Below are positions 42,901-53,299 of a stretch of DNA of 64,000 nucleotides, in pieces. A program made the position numbers and the translations under genes. Source of the DNA: Amborella trichopoda (lineage: Eukaryota > Streptophyta > Magnoliopsida > Amborellales > Amborellaceae); contig NW_006500178.1 in the NCBI RefSeq assembly GCF_000471905.2, forward strand, positions 2,234,670 through 2,298,669, read 5' to 3'. Under the pieces are notes generated by a model. It ran no database searches. It saw nothing but the letters and a program-made list of their open reading frames with translations, and had not been told where the DNA came from. The stretch's first letter is position 1. The number at the start of each line of letters is the position of its first letter.

Positions 42901-45854
42901 GCTCTCACATAGAGATGTGCACCATGCCTAGACGAGTTTAACCTGACTGCTCTCCAGGATTTCGAGGATATAGTGAAGGACAATTTGATGTAGATTTTTT
43001 ATTGGATTTCACAAGAGAGAGGTGGCATAAGTAAGGGTACAATGCCTCTGTCATCACTCTAATTTTGATAGTGGAGGGCACTAGTGATATTTAAGATTTT
43101 AGACCATCTGTCTGACCATTAGTGCGCAAAAATCTTGGCCAATATCATGATCATAAGACTTTTTTTGGAAGATAGTTGACTGTGTCAGTAAGACTTAAGA
43201 ATGTCTTTTTTCAACTTATTGAAAAGAATGTTTTGTTTCAACATCATCCCCTACCCCTAATTAGGGGTAGTTGGCTAATGAATAATTTGCCCATGATTGT
43301 ATTAACTCCCGATTTGAGATGGTAAGGTGTGTATAATATGCAAAGTGGATATAGAAAATGTATACGACCACTTGACTGGAGCTTCCTAGACTATTTGCTA
43401 GGGAGCATGCATTTGGGGGGAAAATGGAAATGACAGATGTAGAAAAGTGTCTCATCCTCACAGTTTTTAATTTTGAATAATGGGTCATCACATGGTTTGT
43501 TTTGGCATTTCTAGGGCTCTTCAGCAAGAAGATCCTTGATTGCCATCTCAATTATGTAGATCCATAGACTCTATATCTATTTTGAGTTTTTAACTCTCAT
43601 GGAGGCTATCAATTGAGTGATTAACAAGGCCTCCAACGTTTGTTTTGAAATTTATTTATTTTTGTCAACTCCTGAGGGCCAATGATATCCCATCTCTAGC
43701 CCACCAGAAACAACTTTATCTTCTACAAGGGATCCATTGAACAGATTCACAAACTATGGCTAGTTTTTAGAAGTTCAAGGTTGCATATGGATTGAGAATC
43801 AAATTGAGAAAAGTTCCTCAGTGTTTGAGAGAATGTTGGGATGCAGTCCTCCCTAAGTTAAATATCTCAGCCTTCCATCTTGCATCAGTGAGTTTAAAAG
43901 ACATTTTTGGAACTAAATCATAGAACACTTTGAAAGGAGATTGGATATATGAAAGAGGAGTCAATGCATTTATTTTAGGGAGAGGATTATGCTTATTAAG
44001 TCCACCCTCTCAAGTATCTTGGTACCTAACATACTTGTATGAGAAGAAGTGTGATTGTGTCTAGAGAGATTACCAACTACCAAAAAGGTGGAAAGGAGGA
44101 GTGTGATTGTGTCTAGAGAGATTACCAAAAAGGGTGGAAATGAGTCTCATAAATTCAACCTTTCCCAGGCAGGAAGGATTTCGATCACTATATGTCTGGT
44201 GGATTGGGTATTCTTAGAGAAATTTCACTGCAGAAAGATATATTGGGAAGTGGCTTTCGGATTTCCCGAGATTGCAAATGGTTAATGGAAACCTGTTAAT
44301 GGTAGTATGCTACTATTGAGTTGGGAGGGGTGACATATAACTAATCTAAGATACAGTTTCAGATGGCATTAAGTTTAAGATCAGAGAGTTGTAGAGACCA
44401 AGCATTTGACATATCTTCTGCTCACCTTTTGCAGAACAATTCAGACTCAAGCATAAAATTTTCTGACTAGTTTGAGCAAAGAGGGGGAGGAGTAGTTTGT
44501 TGACCTCCGTACCGTGGGGCTTTAGAACTAGGAACTTGGAGACCTCTACATCTTGATGGCCAACTGCGAGAATTCCTTTATCCCAAGATCAAGTTTTGAT
44601 TAGAGGAAACTTTTAACGTTTGGAATGAGAAATTGGGCCAAGAATAGTCTTGGAACTTTCCAACGGGAGAGTAGCAAGCCTGCACAAGATTCTCCCCACT
44701 GCATAGGGGATTCCAAATCCCCAATTAGCGTCTGATGTATAGAGAAGACTCAAAGGCAATGGATCACCAGCTATAAGTTAGAGAGATCCATAAGGAGTTA
44801 GACACATTTGAAGTAGATAAGGTTATGCCTGAGGTGCCAAATTCTTTAGAATCCTAGCATGTTCATTGGTAGAGAGACAGGAGTGGATACAAAGTGCTTA
44901 GAGGCAATTTGAGCTTCCAAAACTTAGCATTTGAAAGAACCATGATATACCCCACTATTTCTTGCGATCCTATGTTGTAAGAGTGTGGAGGGCAAAGAGT
45001 AGACACCAGAATGAGTGACTAATTAGGCCCCCACTTTCTAAAGTACCATAGTTCATAGGACCAGTATACATTGGATTCACCTTTTTACTCAATCTCAAGC
45101 TCAACCTCAACCCCAACCTAAAATATTTATTAGGAAGCCTAGTTCAGTTGGGTTCGATGGTATCTTTCATGGCAACAAACTGGAGGTTCTGAAGGCCTTC
45201 TGAGTTCTGTTGGATATTCCTTTCTATCCATAGAAACCGCCATGATATTGAAGATGAAGGTTCACAATTCTTTGGTAGGTCAGCAATGAGCTTGGAAACT
45301 GGGAGGCGTTAATTGACATTGAAACCAATCAAACACAGTTTGATTCACAAGGTCCTAATGGGATAAAACATCACCACTTTATATTTCCAAAATACAAGCA
45401 TGCTTGTCGAAATTCAGACCATGGTCCACAAAAACAAGGGTATGCTAAATCATCAGCATCCCTGATACCATTATTATCTCCTTATAAGAGATAAACCAAT
45501 GGTTATGAACTGATTCTCTCTCCCTCTCTCTCAAAATAGAATTTCATGGGCTCGATTTATAGGAAGGACATGCAAAGATCTATACGACGCCCAAGAATTA
45601 AGAGAAAATCACATTTTCCAACCACTCAGGAGAGAGATGGGTGTAACCTCATTTGCACTACTTCGTTCTTCGTGGTCTCTAAGCTCATTTCTGCACACGA
45701 TGCTTCTGGAGACATGCTTCAAAGAAGCAAAAAGAATGGCACCTCTGCTTTCTCCATGTCTGAAATTCAAGGGCCCAGAACTCACCTCGATTTGGAAAAC
45801 ACCATTTCTGATCAGATTATGAGAACCCAATGGTTTTAGTGTGGAAAACGCCAT
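33965..45854 (-). CDS. LOG-like (lysine decarboxylase family) protein
   Basis: Four coding exons on the minus strand: 45854-45648, 36398-36270, 35713-35529 and 34343-33965 (stop TAA). Phases are consistent and give 299 residues. Residues 1-69 look like a plastid or mitochondrial presequence (Ser/Arg-rich, few acids at first). The Rossmann-like LOG core follows: RGVVYLGSSR (about 86-95), TGAGPGLMDAA (about 123-133), GKPVGGFKI, SARKHGLVDAAVRN (177-190) and the family signature PGGIGTLDE (202-210). LOG enzymes release active cytokinin bases from riboside 5'-monophosphates. This clade, which from memory resembles Arabidopsis At1g50575 (about 306 aa), is divergent and its reaction is unproven. Intron 1 is about 9.25 kb and full of LINE debris. 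Intron 2 starts with GC instead of GT. Intron 3 contains a 20-N gap. Confidence 0.93.
34400..35040. other. Intron 3 of the LOG-like gene, nothing recognised
   Basis: AT-rich intronic sequence without an element boundary that I can support. Confidence 0.4.
35042..35147. repeat. hAT-type end fragment
   Basis: GC-rich patch 'ggtgccccacctacgtggcc' with 'ggcgct'-like repeats, ending 'gcgcttttaaaaccttg', in AT-rich intron 3 of the LOG-like gene. It resembles the sub-terminal region and TTTTAAAA-type terminus of hAT elements. Only one end is visible. Confidence 0.4.
35447..35466. other. Assembly gap (20 N) in intron 3 of the LOG-like gene
   Basis: Twenty N, probably a fixed-size placeholder. It lies between coding exons 3 and 4 and does not interrupt coding sequence. 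Confidence 0.95.
36264..36271 (-). other. GC-type 5' splice site (AG|GCAAGT)
   Basis: After the codons for GRE, the minus strand reads GAG then GCAAGT. Exon 3 resumes in phase 0 with GTAGCAATT (VAI) after a TGCAG acceptor. A GT donor a few bases away (GTCAAT) would break the reading frame. AG|GCAAGT is the classic consensus of the minor GC-AG class spliced by the U2 machinery. Confidence 0.85.
36640..38720 (+). mobile_element. LINE 3' remnant (zf-RVT and RNase H), split by a solo LTR
   Basis: In intron 1 of the LOG-like gene, antisense to it. Visible parts: VWFPEASG-like sequence near 36880; the reverse-transcriptase zinc-binding domain at 37018-37230 (FTIDQIRMKGIPIPN, CKEAKENVDHLFLHCLMTAQ); a GVVRLNF start of the RNase H domain at about 37503; and the rest of it at 38365-38700 (YSDCTRADALALLEGLK, FEVVGDSINVMRW). 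The frame is broken several times. An LTR at 37534-38345 separates the two halves of the RNase H domain. Confidence 0.82.
37534..38345. mobile_element. Probable solo LTR (retrotransposon fossil)
   Basis: The 812-bp insertion begins TGTTATGATT and ends CTCTAACA, i.e. TG..CA with short inverted ends TGTTA/TAACA. It is flanked by GTTCT (37529-37533) and GTTCC (38346-38350), a 5-bp duplication with one mismatch. It has no coding part and no second LTR. It sits inside the LINE RNase H domain, so it is younger than that LINE. The family is not certain; the sequence style resembles Ty1/copia LTRs. Confidence 0.7.
39515..39730 (-). mobile_element. LINE remnant: RNase H tail
   Basis: The minus strand reads REANCMADLLANKGVFLQEF, the typical end of the RNase H domain in plant LINEs (RE.N..AD.LA..G). 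Some 50 codons of unrelated open frame follow. It is a small dead fragment, lying in the opposite direction to the LINE at 36640-38720. Confidence 0.65.
39800..40320. other. Intron segment with a hAT-like motif
   Basis: 'cggtgttttaaaacagagat' with 'gatcggtag' and 'tggccggatg' near 39824-39890 resembles a hAT end. The partner end was not found. The remainder is AT-rich with no gene. Confidence 0.3.
40346..40421 (+). mobile_element. Au-like SINE, 5'-truncated
   Basis: The only plus-oriented copy: 'tgagggtatgg', then 'acccgaccccaaatagatgg' and the tail 'ttctgatgatgatgata'. Flanks ACAGGTCTGCAC (40334-40345) and ACAGGGCCGCAC (40422-40433) match at 10 of 12, a plausible target duplication around a truncated insertion. 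Confidence 0.65.
40430..42880. other. Intron 1 of the LOG-like gene, nothing firmly recognised
   Basis: The start (about 40430-40740) is rich in GACAC/GTGTC phrases like repeat D and could be a decayed copy. The rest is AT-rich intron without ORFs or bounded repeats. Confidence 0.4.
42890..44330 (+). mobile_element. LINE remnant: reverse transcriptase domain
   Basis: Broken + strand fragments follow the order of a plant L1-type reverse transcriptase. EGTSDI and DFRPS (about 43075-43110) match the 'DFRPISL' motif region. VDIENVYDHL (about 43347) matches the 'DIEKAYDHVDW' motif region. GLRINLRKSSS-like sequence (about 43790) and ERRLAVWK-like sequence (about 43930) follow. GGNESHKFNL (44131-44160) is the usual C-terminal landmark. 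Stops and frameshifts are frequent, so the element is old. It is antisense to the LOG-like gene. Confidence 0.7.
44340..45640. other. Intron 1 of the LOG-like gene, unassigned
   Basis: Moderate-GC sequence that could be a further LINE part, but no motif is clear. A CT-rich stretch lies at about 45515-45532. Confidence 0.35.
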
Positions 45855-46185
45855 AGCTGGGGTGCAGAGTTTGAACGAATGACGGCAAAGAGCGAGTCTT
45901 TACCGGGACAGAGAGCCAAGTATTGTCATGGGAGCTATTAGGAATTTTAGTTTTGTTTAGTTCGGGTTGTTGTGTCATTTGTTCTCAATCCACACATAAA
46001 GAACGAGGAGGAATAAAGAGTCCAAAAAGTATATTCTTTCTTGTGTCAGGGCGGCCACTAAGATGCAAACTCATTCTAACGCCAAAATTGCAAATTTTGG
46101 TAAATTTTGAGGTGAGTTTTTCTTTTTTCTAAAACCTTTTTAAATCTTTTTTATTAAAAAAGTATTATATACATAGAGGTTTTTT
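45855..46185 (-). promoter_or_regulatory. Upstream region of the LOG-like gene
   Basis: The 330 bp before the ATG (minus strand) separates it from a MITE-A-related repeat starting near 46190. The first ~100 bp is GC-richer and probably 5' leader. No definite TATA element could be assigned. Confidence 0.35.
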
Positions 46186-46189
46186 TTTT

Positions 46190-46565
46190 TTGGTATAGGG
46201 TGCAGTTTGTATAGAGCCGAGGCTCTAAACAATCAAAGTAAAGATGTTGAGAAATGTGGTTTCAATAATGGAAATCATTGCGATGGCCTTAAAATATATT
46301 TTTATCGTTAATTATAAAATTTACAGCTTTAAAAATAATATAGTTCGAGCATATCTATGAAAACTTGAAAATTGACAGTCCAAAAATACGTTGCAAGATG
46401 CATTATTTTCAAAACTTGAAATCAATTTTTTTCTTATGTCTATACCTCTTGATGTCAAGATGATCAATTTGAGGATACTTGGGAATCAAAACAACTTCTT
46501 TTAGTTAAATTTTTGAGGTGGGCTTTAATTTGATGGTTTAGAGCCTTGGCTCTACATAAATTTTT
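46190..46565 (+). mobile_element. MITE-A subfamily B copy
   Basis: Starts near AGGGTGCAGTTTGTATAGAG and ends near GGCTCTACATAAATTTTTC. Instead of GGTTGCAACC, the inner inverted block is AGAGCCGAGGCTCT at the left and AGAGCCTTGGCTCT at the right. The core matches MITE-A (aattataaaattta, 'atctatgaaaacttgaaaat'). No clean duplication was found. Confidence 0.65.
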
Positions 46566-46984
46566 CATATTTGTAACTTTTATATTTTACATTTGAAATC
46601 TATTTTTCTTGTAGAATTTCTTTCCCCAAATGAGGATTTATAGTGTTATGGAGAGTATGGGTGACGAGACCCATTTAGTTTTAAAAAGACTTTGATTATG
46701 ACGTCCTCATAATACATCCAATTTACCACTTGAAGTACCGGCCCAAAAATGTATGTATTCTATGGGTTAAGTGCCAAACCAATGCATGAGACTTAACTCG
46801 CTCCCGCAAGAGCATGTTGTTTATTTGCTCCCTTGAGTAAAAATAATTTAAAATTTTGGAATTCATTTAAAAATAACTAGATAATTATTGTTTACATAAT
46901 TTGAATCTTCAACTCTTTAACACTTCGATAAAAAATTAAACGGTTTATATTCAATTTTAAAATATTATTTTTGGTCTCAAAGAA

Positions 46985-47345
46985 GAAAAAAGTCTATATA
47001 AGGATGCTACCTTATAATGTAGAACTACAGATGCCCCTCAAAAATCCATCGGAATAGGTAGTTTTAATGTTGAAAAACCCTTTGATTGATCATCTCGATA
47101 TCGAGATGTATGATTATGAAAAATAAAAATATTTTAAGTCTCAGAAATAGTGCATTTTACAACATATTATCTACACCGTCGATTTTCAAGATTTTCATAT
47201 GTTTATAGATCTACTAGATTTTAACAATTTTTTAAATTTAAAATTTTATAATTAGATATAAAAATAGATTTTGAGATAATTCTAATAACATTTACATCAA
47301 AATTATATACCATGATAAAATTTGAAAGGCGCCTTACCTCTACAT
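46985..47345 (-). mobile_element. MITE-A copy
   Basis: 'aaaaaagtctatataaggat' at the left, 'cccctcaaaaatccatcgg' inside, the 'aaattttataattagatata' core, and 'aggcgccttacctctacatc' at the right. The outer right block is degenerate, so the exact end is uncertain. Confidence 0.65.
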
Positions 47346-47349
47346 CTAC

Positions 47350-50300
47350 GAAGGCGTCTGTGTGCCAACTGCACCCTCAAAGAATAATTTGAATTTTACT
47401 TTTTGCCTTTTATTTTGAAGTTGACTGCTAGGTTGAAGAGGATAGATCCCCAAAATTTGAGTCCTAAAACAACCCTTGGTTGGGTTTGCCCAAGAGAGCA
47501 CATGGATAGTGTGCTCTAGCAGGAGCATGAAGTTATTTCAATGGTACAAAATTTATTATCATGGGTTGCGCATTTGAGGTAGCCTTACAATACTTCAAAT
47601 TTTTTTTTTAGTGAAGTATGAGTTTGATAGATCAATCACTAAGCTCGTGTTTCACTCGAAATAATGAGTTTGGCACTTGAAGTGTTGTATCCATTGTTGT
47701 GTTACAAAAAAATAGGTCTTGTATGGAGGTATTTTTGGCAAAAAAAAAAAAAGTTCCAACAAGAGAAGGCTAGCACATAAAACATAAAAAATCTATTACT
47801 AATTTGCTATAACTTTAACATGATTCTAAGCAAGGATACTCAATGTTTTTTAAGAATAAGGCTTGGGCTTGATTGGTTAGCAATTGACATTAGCAATGTT
47901 ACATCTTAAGCTCAATCCCTATAGCTAAACTACTGAAAAGAAAGAATGATGTACAATGATTTTATGAGGTGTTTTAAAACTCGTAATTGGGTCCCGCATT
48001 GGTTCTCTAGTTAAGTGATGCCCAATTCTTTAGGGCCAAGAAAACATAATGAGAAATTTACGTAAAAATACCTTAAAATGATATTTAAAAAGAGTCCCCA
48101 GTATTTTACATTTCACACTCAAGTCTCATTTTTTAAATATTTTTATTCTAAAATTACCCATGTTTAGACATCGAGTGTCCTAATTGATTTTTTAGTATAA
48201 GTAAAATAATGGTTTGCACATTGGATCTTGAAACCAAACTTTTTGTAAGTAGATCCGCTCACTAAAGGAATATCCTGGGTTAGACACCCTGAACTACTTG
48301 ATGAAAGACCGGTTGAAATTAGATATTCGGACTGGTCTTTCGCAACAAAAATGACAAGTGAGCTGATTGATATTATTTTCTTTTAGGGGTAATTTCGATT
48401 TGGCTCATTCCTTAGTTTTACATTGCTTTTCACCATGAACCATAAACATCAGATAATGCATCTACCCCAATTCAAACCTAATTGATGGGGGAACGTTAGA
48501 TTTTGTGGATAGAAAGAGGAAAAAGGAAGTGAGTGCATGAAATGAAGAAACTTCGGAAATTTTCTCCCTTTTTAACATAGAAATCCGATATTCACTCATG
48601 CTCCCATGACGGGTTAGCTACCCTCCCAACATCACTCTTTCTGCTCATGAAATCTATGGTTTTTCCGTTAGTTGAATTTGGATGGAGGTAAATGCATTTT
48701 CCTAATGTTTCTGATTCAGGGTGGAAAACTGAAAACATGCACAATGTCAAGATGATGATACTTCTTCTCCAAAATGGATGCAAAGCTAATCATAATGATT
48801 CTTACATCCCTGTGTCTGTGAGCACTCAAAAATTTTAAAGAAAAAAAGGAACTTTTGAAACAGTAGATGGTTGGCGGGGATTTTTTGGATTCATGAACAC
48901 AATGAATACAATGGTATATATGGTGAATCGATTGATAATGAGTTTGCAATGACATAGAAAAGAAAATTATAGTACCCAAGGAATCATGCACTCATGTGGT
49001 TTCTATTCCAATAGTCGTAGAACACGAAAACGAAAACAAGTTGCCAATGTATGTTAAACTTTGAGAGCAATCTACCATTTCAAGAAGCAATATTGTTACC
49101 AATGGTACTAAAATAACCATTATAGTGTGCAAGGGCCATGCATCTAGAAAGTAGAAAGTTGTCATTTATGGGCATCACTTGAAGGTTCTTGATGGAACAT
49201 AGATCATGCTCTATTCAGTCTGGTTGAAAGTGTGCAGAAGGGCCAGTATGATGGAAACTTCTTCAAAATGGTTCTTAAATGTTCTTGATATAAACCACCT
49301 TTCAAGGGTTGTGTACTACACGAACAGGTAACCCCTTTGTCTAGAATTAGAAGGCGCGGGACCTTGAGAAGCATTTAATCTTGTAAAGTAGTAGTTAATG
49401 AAATTGCGTTTTATTAGCAAAACGTAACATCTCGGGTTCCATTGCTACCCATTAAAACTAAAAAAATAGTAAATAAAAATAAGAACATAAGTACTCTATA
49501 CTTCGAATGAAAACTCAAACCTCTTAAGAAATTTCTTGGGTTTTTAATTCTGGAATATATAATCAGTCTATCCTCATCTTCATTAGAAAATTTTTGGGAC
49601 ATTAATGGTTTAGGAATGGAACTGAGGATTCATGTTCTTTTATTCATATAGAAAGCTTGCTCCTTGCATTCAATGTCCAAACTAGTATCCATCGGTTTCG
49701 AATATTTGATGTTTGAACCATTTTCTTTTCTGTTGATTGAGCAGATCTAGCATCCAATGTCTTAACATGAAGAAATAGGTGTAGACTGTGGATATTTGAA
49801 AAACTCAATAAATAAAAAAAGTGGTTCAGATATCCAATGTCCAAATTACTCTTGCAATAAATAATAGAAGACCTTCGTTTGGATATTTGGATGAACCGGG
49901 GCAAAATGGAAATACAAAAAGAGGGCAAAAAGGGACTTGGGCATACAAAAATATGGGGCTTTCTTTATTACAACTTTGCAATTTATCTAGGATTTTTGCA
50001 TAAATATTAAAAATTAAATTGGGTGAAAATCATCAATTCTTCTCACAGAATTACCATGTTCTTTGATAGAACCAATTGATTCCACCAAATTAGCCAGATT
50101 CTCAATTTCATAAAGGAACCGCATTGGTCCCTTGCCGAAATCGATCTAAATCAATGATTCCTTATTTGGATCGTTTTTAAAACCATGATTATGATATAGA
50201 AATTAGGGGCAATCCATGTAAAAAGCCTATTTTCTTTTGGAATTAAAAAGCATTACCAGTATTTTCATATTTTATGCCAAGGTTCTTTTATTGTCAATTT

Positions 50301-51130
50301 TTCATTTTTACACCTGCTCTCGAACTTGAAGCGTTGGACTCTATTTCATGATTTGTTTTTAGAAGTTGATCAACATGTGAAGTAATGTATTGACATCTCT
50401 ATAATAATTGGCTCTGACACTCCAAGTGTCGAACTAACTTTTGGCACTTTTTCTCTAGAAGTCGAACCGACACTCTTAAGTGTTGGTCCACCTTCTTTCA
50501 GTGCCGTCTCCAAAAAATAAATAAATAATTAAAAGATCAAAACAAAATATGAGGAAGGCAATTCATCTCTCTTACTGGTACTTCAAGTGTAACTTCTTAA
50601 TAAATTGTTGAGGTGAACAAAAACTGTGGGGTGGAACTTCAAGAGCGAAAATAAAATGAAAAAACCCTGATGTAAAATATGAAACTATTGATATTGTTTT
50701 TAACTTCCAAAAAAAATAAGATGTACTTTACTGCACTACAAATGAAGACATCACTATTTTATACACGATACGGTTTTTATGAGTTCTAGAACTCCTATGT
50801 AAATATGCGGCCCTTCTTCACGATCCAATTTTTAGATGGATTTTGGATTTAAGTTTTTAGGTATATATAATATCTAACATGGAGATCATTAATATGTTAA
50901 AAAAATAAAATTTTACTACTAGAAATGATATTTTTTATTTGATATGTCTTTATAATTACTTGGGTAACTTTTATTTATTAATTTTTAAATTTTTTCAAAA
51001 GTAGTGTGTGTGTATATATATATATATATATATCAAATTTGAGATTAATATAATATGTATTAAAAAGTAAAATTAAGATATAGTATAGGTTTTAAAAAAC
51101 TAGAACTTGAGTGATTTACTCGAAAGTCTA
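47350..51130. other. AT-rich intergenic DNA, no gene recognised
   Basis: About 3.8 kb. It contains 'cggatcgtttttaaaaccatg'-like hAT end sequence near 50165-50190 and a TA microsatellite at about 51012-51033. A stretch near 50810-50910 is related to the inverted-repeat segment at 21060-21600. No coding region could be supported. Confidence 0.45.
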
Positions 51131-51424
51131 AGTGTAAAATATAGGGGAAATTATAATAAAACCCCGAGACTGCACTTTCTATGCAACTTAACCCCAAACT
51201 AGTTTTTTTTCTCATTTTTTTCCAAGAAACAGACTTTCTATGCAAATATCCCCCCAAGGAAAAAAGTTCATTTTTTAGACGAAATGCCCTCCTCGTACAC
51301 AATTTGCCTAGATTTCGCGTTAACTTTTGGACCTTAGTAGCACATTGCTGGAGCACACAATCGAATTGTTAAACCCAATATTCTAGAAACTTAATTGTCG
51401 GACCGCCTTTTGCAACTGTCAGAG

Positions 51425-51850
51425 CGCACTTACACAGTGCCAAAGCATTGTGATTCCAAAGTGTTCCACTGTCCGATTGCACTTCCACAGTGCCGGAGCC
51501 TTGTGACTCCAGAATGCACTTACATAGTGGCGGAGCGTTGTTCTACTGTTAGACTGCACTTACATAGTGTCGGAGCGCTGTGATTCCAGAGTGTTCCACT
51601 GTCGGAGCGCACTTACACAATACTGAAGCGCTGTGATTCCAGAGTGTTTCATTGCTGGAGCGCACTTACATAGTATCGAAGCGTTGTGATTTCAAAGTGC
51701 TCCACTGTTAGAGCGCACTTACAAAGTGCCTGAGCGTTGTGATTCCAGAGTGTTCCACTGCTAGAGCGTACTTACACAGTGCCGGCGCCCTGTGACTCCA
51801 GAGTGTTCCACTATCGGAGCGCACTTACACAGTACCGGAGAGCTCAATCT
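51425..51850 (+). repeat. 52-54 bp minisatellite inside MULE-E
   Basis: About eight units, each containing variants of 'gagcgcacttacacagtgcc' and 'tgtgattccagagtgttcca'. Spacing of the 'cacttacacagtg' block is mostly 52-54 bp, with one shorter unit. A degenerate version lies in the shorter MULE-E copy at about 25370-25600. Confidence 0.85.
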
Positions 51851-52029
51851 ACTGTTGGATCTTTTTCTCTCCATGTCCCTCGACCTTTTTTTTTTTTTGC
51901 TTTTGGGTGGTGTTACATGTTAGCCAATAATAAGGAGTAATTTGCAATAAAGTTGCAATTTAGGGAGGTAAACCAAATGCCATCATCATTAAATCGAGCA
52001 AAAAATTGAGCTCAAGCTTTGGGGCTTGG

Positions 52030-52310
52030 GCAGAGCCAAAGAAATTGGTAGAGAGCACAAGAAAGAGGGAGAGGGAGAGAACTCAGGTCGAGGGAGAGGG
52101 AGAGAACTCAGGCCGAGAGAGAGCGCAAGGAGGGAGAGGGAGGGAATTCAGGTCGGGAGAGAGCACAAGAATGAGGGATGGAGAGAACTCAGGCTGGGAG
52201 AGAGCGCAAGAAAGAAAGAGGGATGGAGAGAACTCGGGCCAAGAGAGAAAGGGAGGAGTGAACTCGGGCTGGGAGAGAGCATAAGAAAGAAGGACGAAAC
52301 TCGGGCCGTG
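52030..52310 (+). repeat. GA-rich minisatellite inside MULE-E
   Basis: Irregular units of about 35-55 bp built on 'gagagaactcaggtcg' and 'gggagagagcacaagaa'. Open frames on + here (Glu/Arg/Gly-rich) are products of the repeat, not genes. Confidence 0.8.
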
Positions 52311-52600
52311 AGTACGTTTGTGGATTGTGTGTCTTCTTGCAATAAAAAATTAGATCTAAGAGAGAGAGGCATGAGAAAGGGTAAAGTATGGGAAGAAAGG
52401 CGCGGGGAAAAGGTCAAGTAAAAGTAGTTTTGCTTTTTTTTTTTTTTTTTAATTTTTAGAATGGTTGGGGTATTTGCTAGAAAGCGTTATTTTAAGGAAA
52501 AAATTGTAAAAAAAGAAGATTGGTTGGGGGTAGGTTGCATAATAAGTTTAGTTTTGGGTTTTTTTTTGTAATTTATCTAAAATATAACATATACAACTCT

Positions 52601-53060
52601 CTTCTTAATTTCACAACATAACGAGTGCGGCTTGGATAAAGTTGCAATCTTAAACAATCAAAATAAGGTGCAGCCCTAAACTTTTTGGTTTTTTGGAGCT
52701 CAAAATTCTTAATATGTCCCCATCTTAATTTCATAACATAACGAGTGAGGCTTGGATAAGGTTGCAATCTTAAACAATCAAAATAAGGTGCAGCCCTAAA
52801 CTTTTTGGTATTTTGGAGCGCAATATTCTTAATATGTCCCAAAAATTTATTTATATATTTATTTATAAAATTTTAAACTCTAAAAATAGTTCAAATCAAA
52901 TATATCTATAAACACATACAAATCTTGAAAGTAGATTGTCAAAATAATACAATACAAAATGTAATATTTTTAAGATTTAAAACTTTTATTTTTCATGTTC
53001 ATGCATCTCGAGGTATAGTTTTCTATTATATAGTTTTCTACACCCATTAATACAATAGTT
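52601..53060 (+). mobile_element. MITE-A-related copy with a 120-bp tandem duplication
   Basis: 52601-52720 and 52721-52841 are near-identical ('cataacgagtg.ggcttgga', 'gttgcaatcttaaacaatc', 'ggtgcagccctaaacttttt'). They contain the left terminal block of the MITE. The core ('ataaaattttaaactctaa', 'aaacacatacaaatcttgaa') follows. The right terminal block is degenerate. Confidence 0.65.
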
Positions 53061-53199
53061 TGTGATGGATTTTTAATTCCACAATATAAACTTCAAAACA
53101 ATCTTCTCTATGAACTTCTCCCAGTAAAAAATGGTTGACTTTGGGGGTGTCAGCGATAAGAATGGTCACTGGGTGTGGGGATGAAGCTGCAACTCGGCG

Positions 53200-53291
53200 C
53201 TAACTTGAACGTGATATGCACCTCTCTCTCTGCTAACTCCAAAAACATAACCCCTTCGCCTTCTCTCCCAAGAAAGAAATCAGGAGACTGA
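53200..53291 (+). promoter_or_regulatory. Candidate 5'-UTR exon of the Ycf20-like gene
   Basis: A CT-rich, C-rich leader-like stretch ('cacctctctctctgctaact', 'ccccttcgccttctctccc') ends at GACTGAA before a consensus donor GTAAGT (53292). The coding exon downstream is preceded by an acceptor TTTCAG just nine bases before its ATG. A 5'-UTR intron of about 5.4 kb is therefore likely, but joining these two sites is inference. Confidence 0.4.
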
Positions 53292-53299
53292 AGTAAGTG

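Larger units (their letters stand above)
51144..52577. mobile_element. MULE-E, long copy with perfect 9-bp TSD
   Basis: The 1434-bp element has ends GGGGAAATTATAATAAAACC and, from the right, GATAAATTACAAAAAAAAAC. It is flanked by TAAAATATA at 51135-51143 and 52578-52586. The inverted ends extend inward with decay ('ctatgcaacttaacccc' against 'ttatgcaacctacccccaa'). The interior carries two minisatellites (51425-51850 and 52030-52310) and no transposase, so it is non-autonomous. It shares ends and repeat units with 25192-25784. Confidence 0.88.

Noticed and set aside
51425-51850. Regular repeats with spacers, considered as a CRISPR-like array
   Set aside because: Units of 52-54 bp are continuous and diverged, without unique spacers, and sit inside a transposon in a plant nuclear genome.
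52006-52421. Glu/Arg/Gly-rich open frames of 92-131 codons
   Set aside because: They lie entirely in the GA-rich minisatellite of MULE-E.
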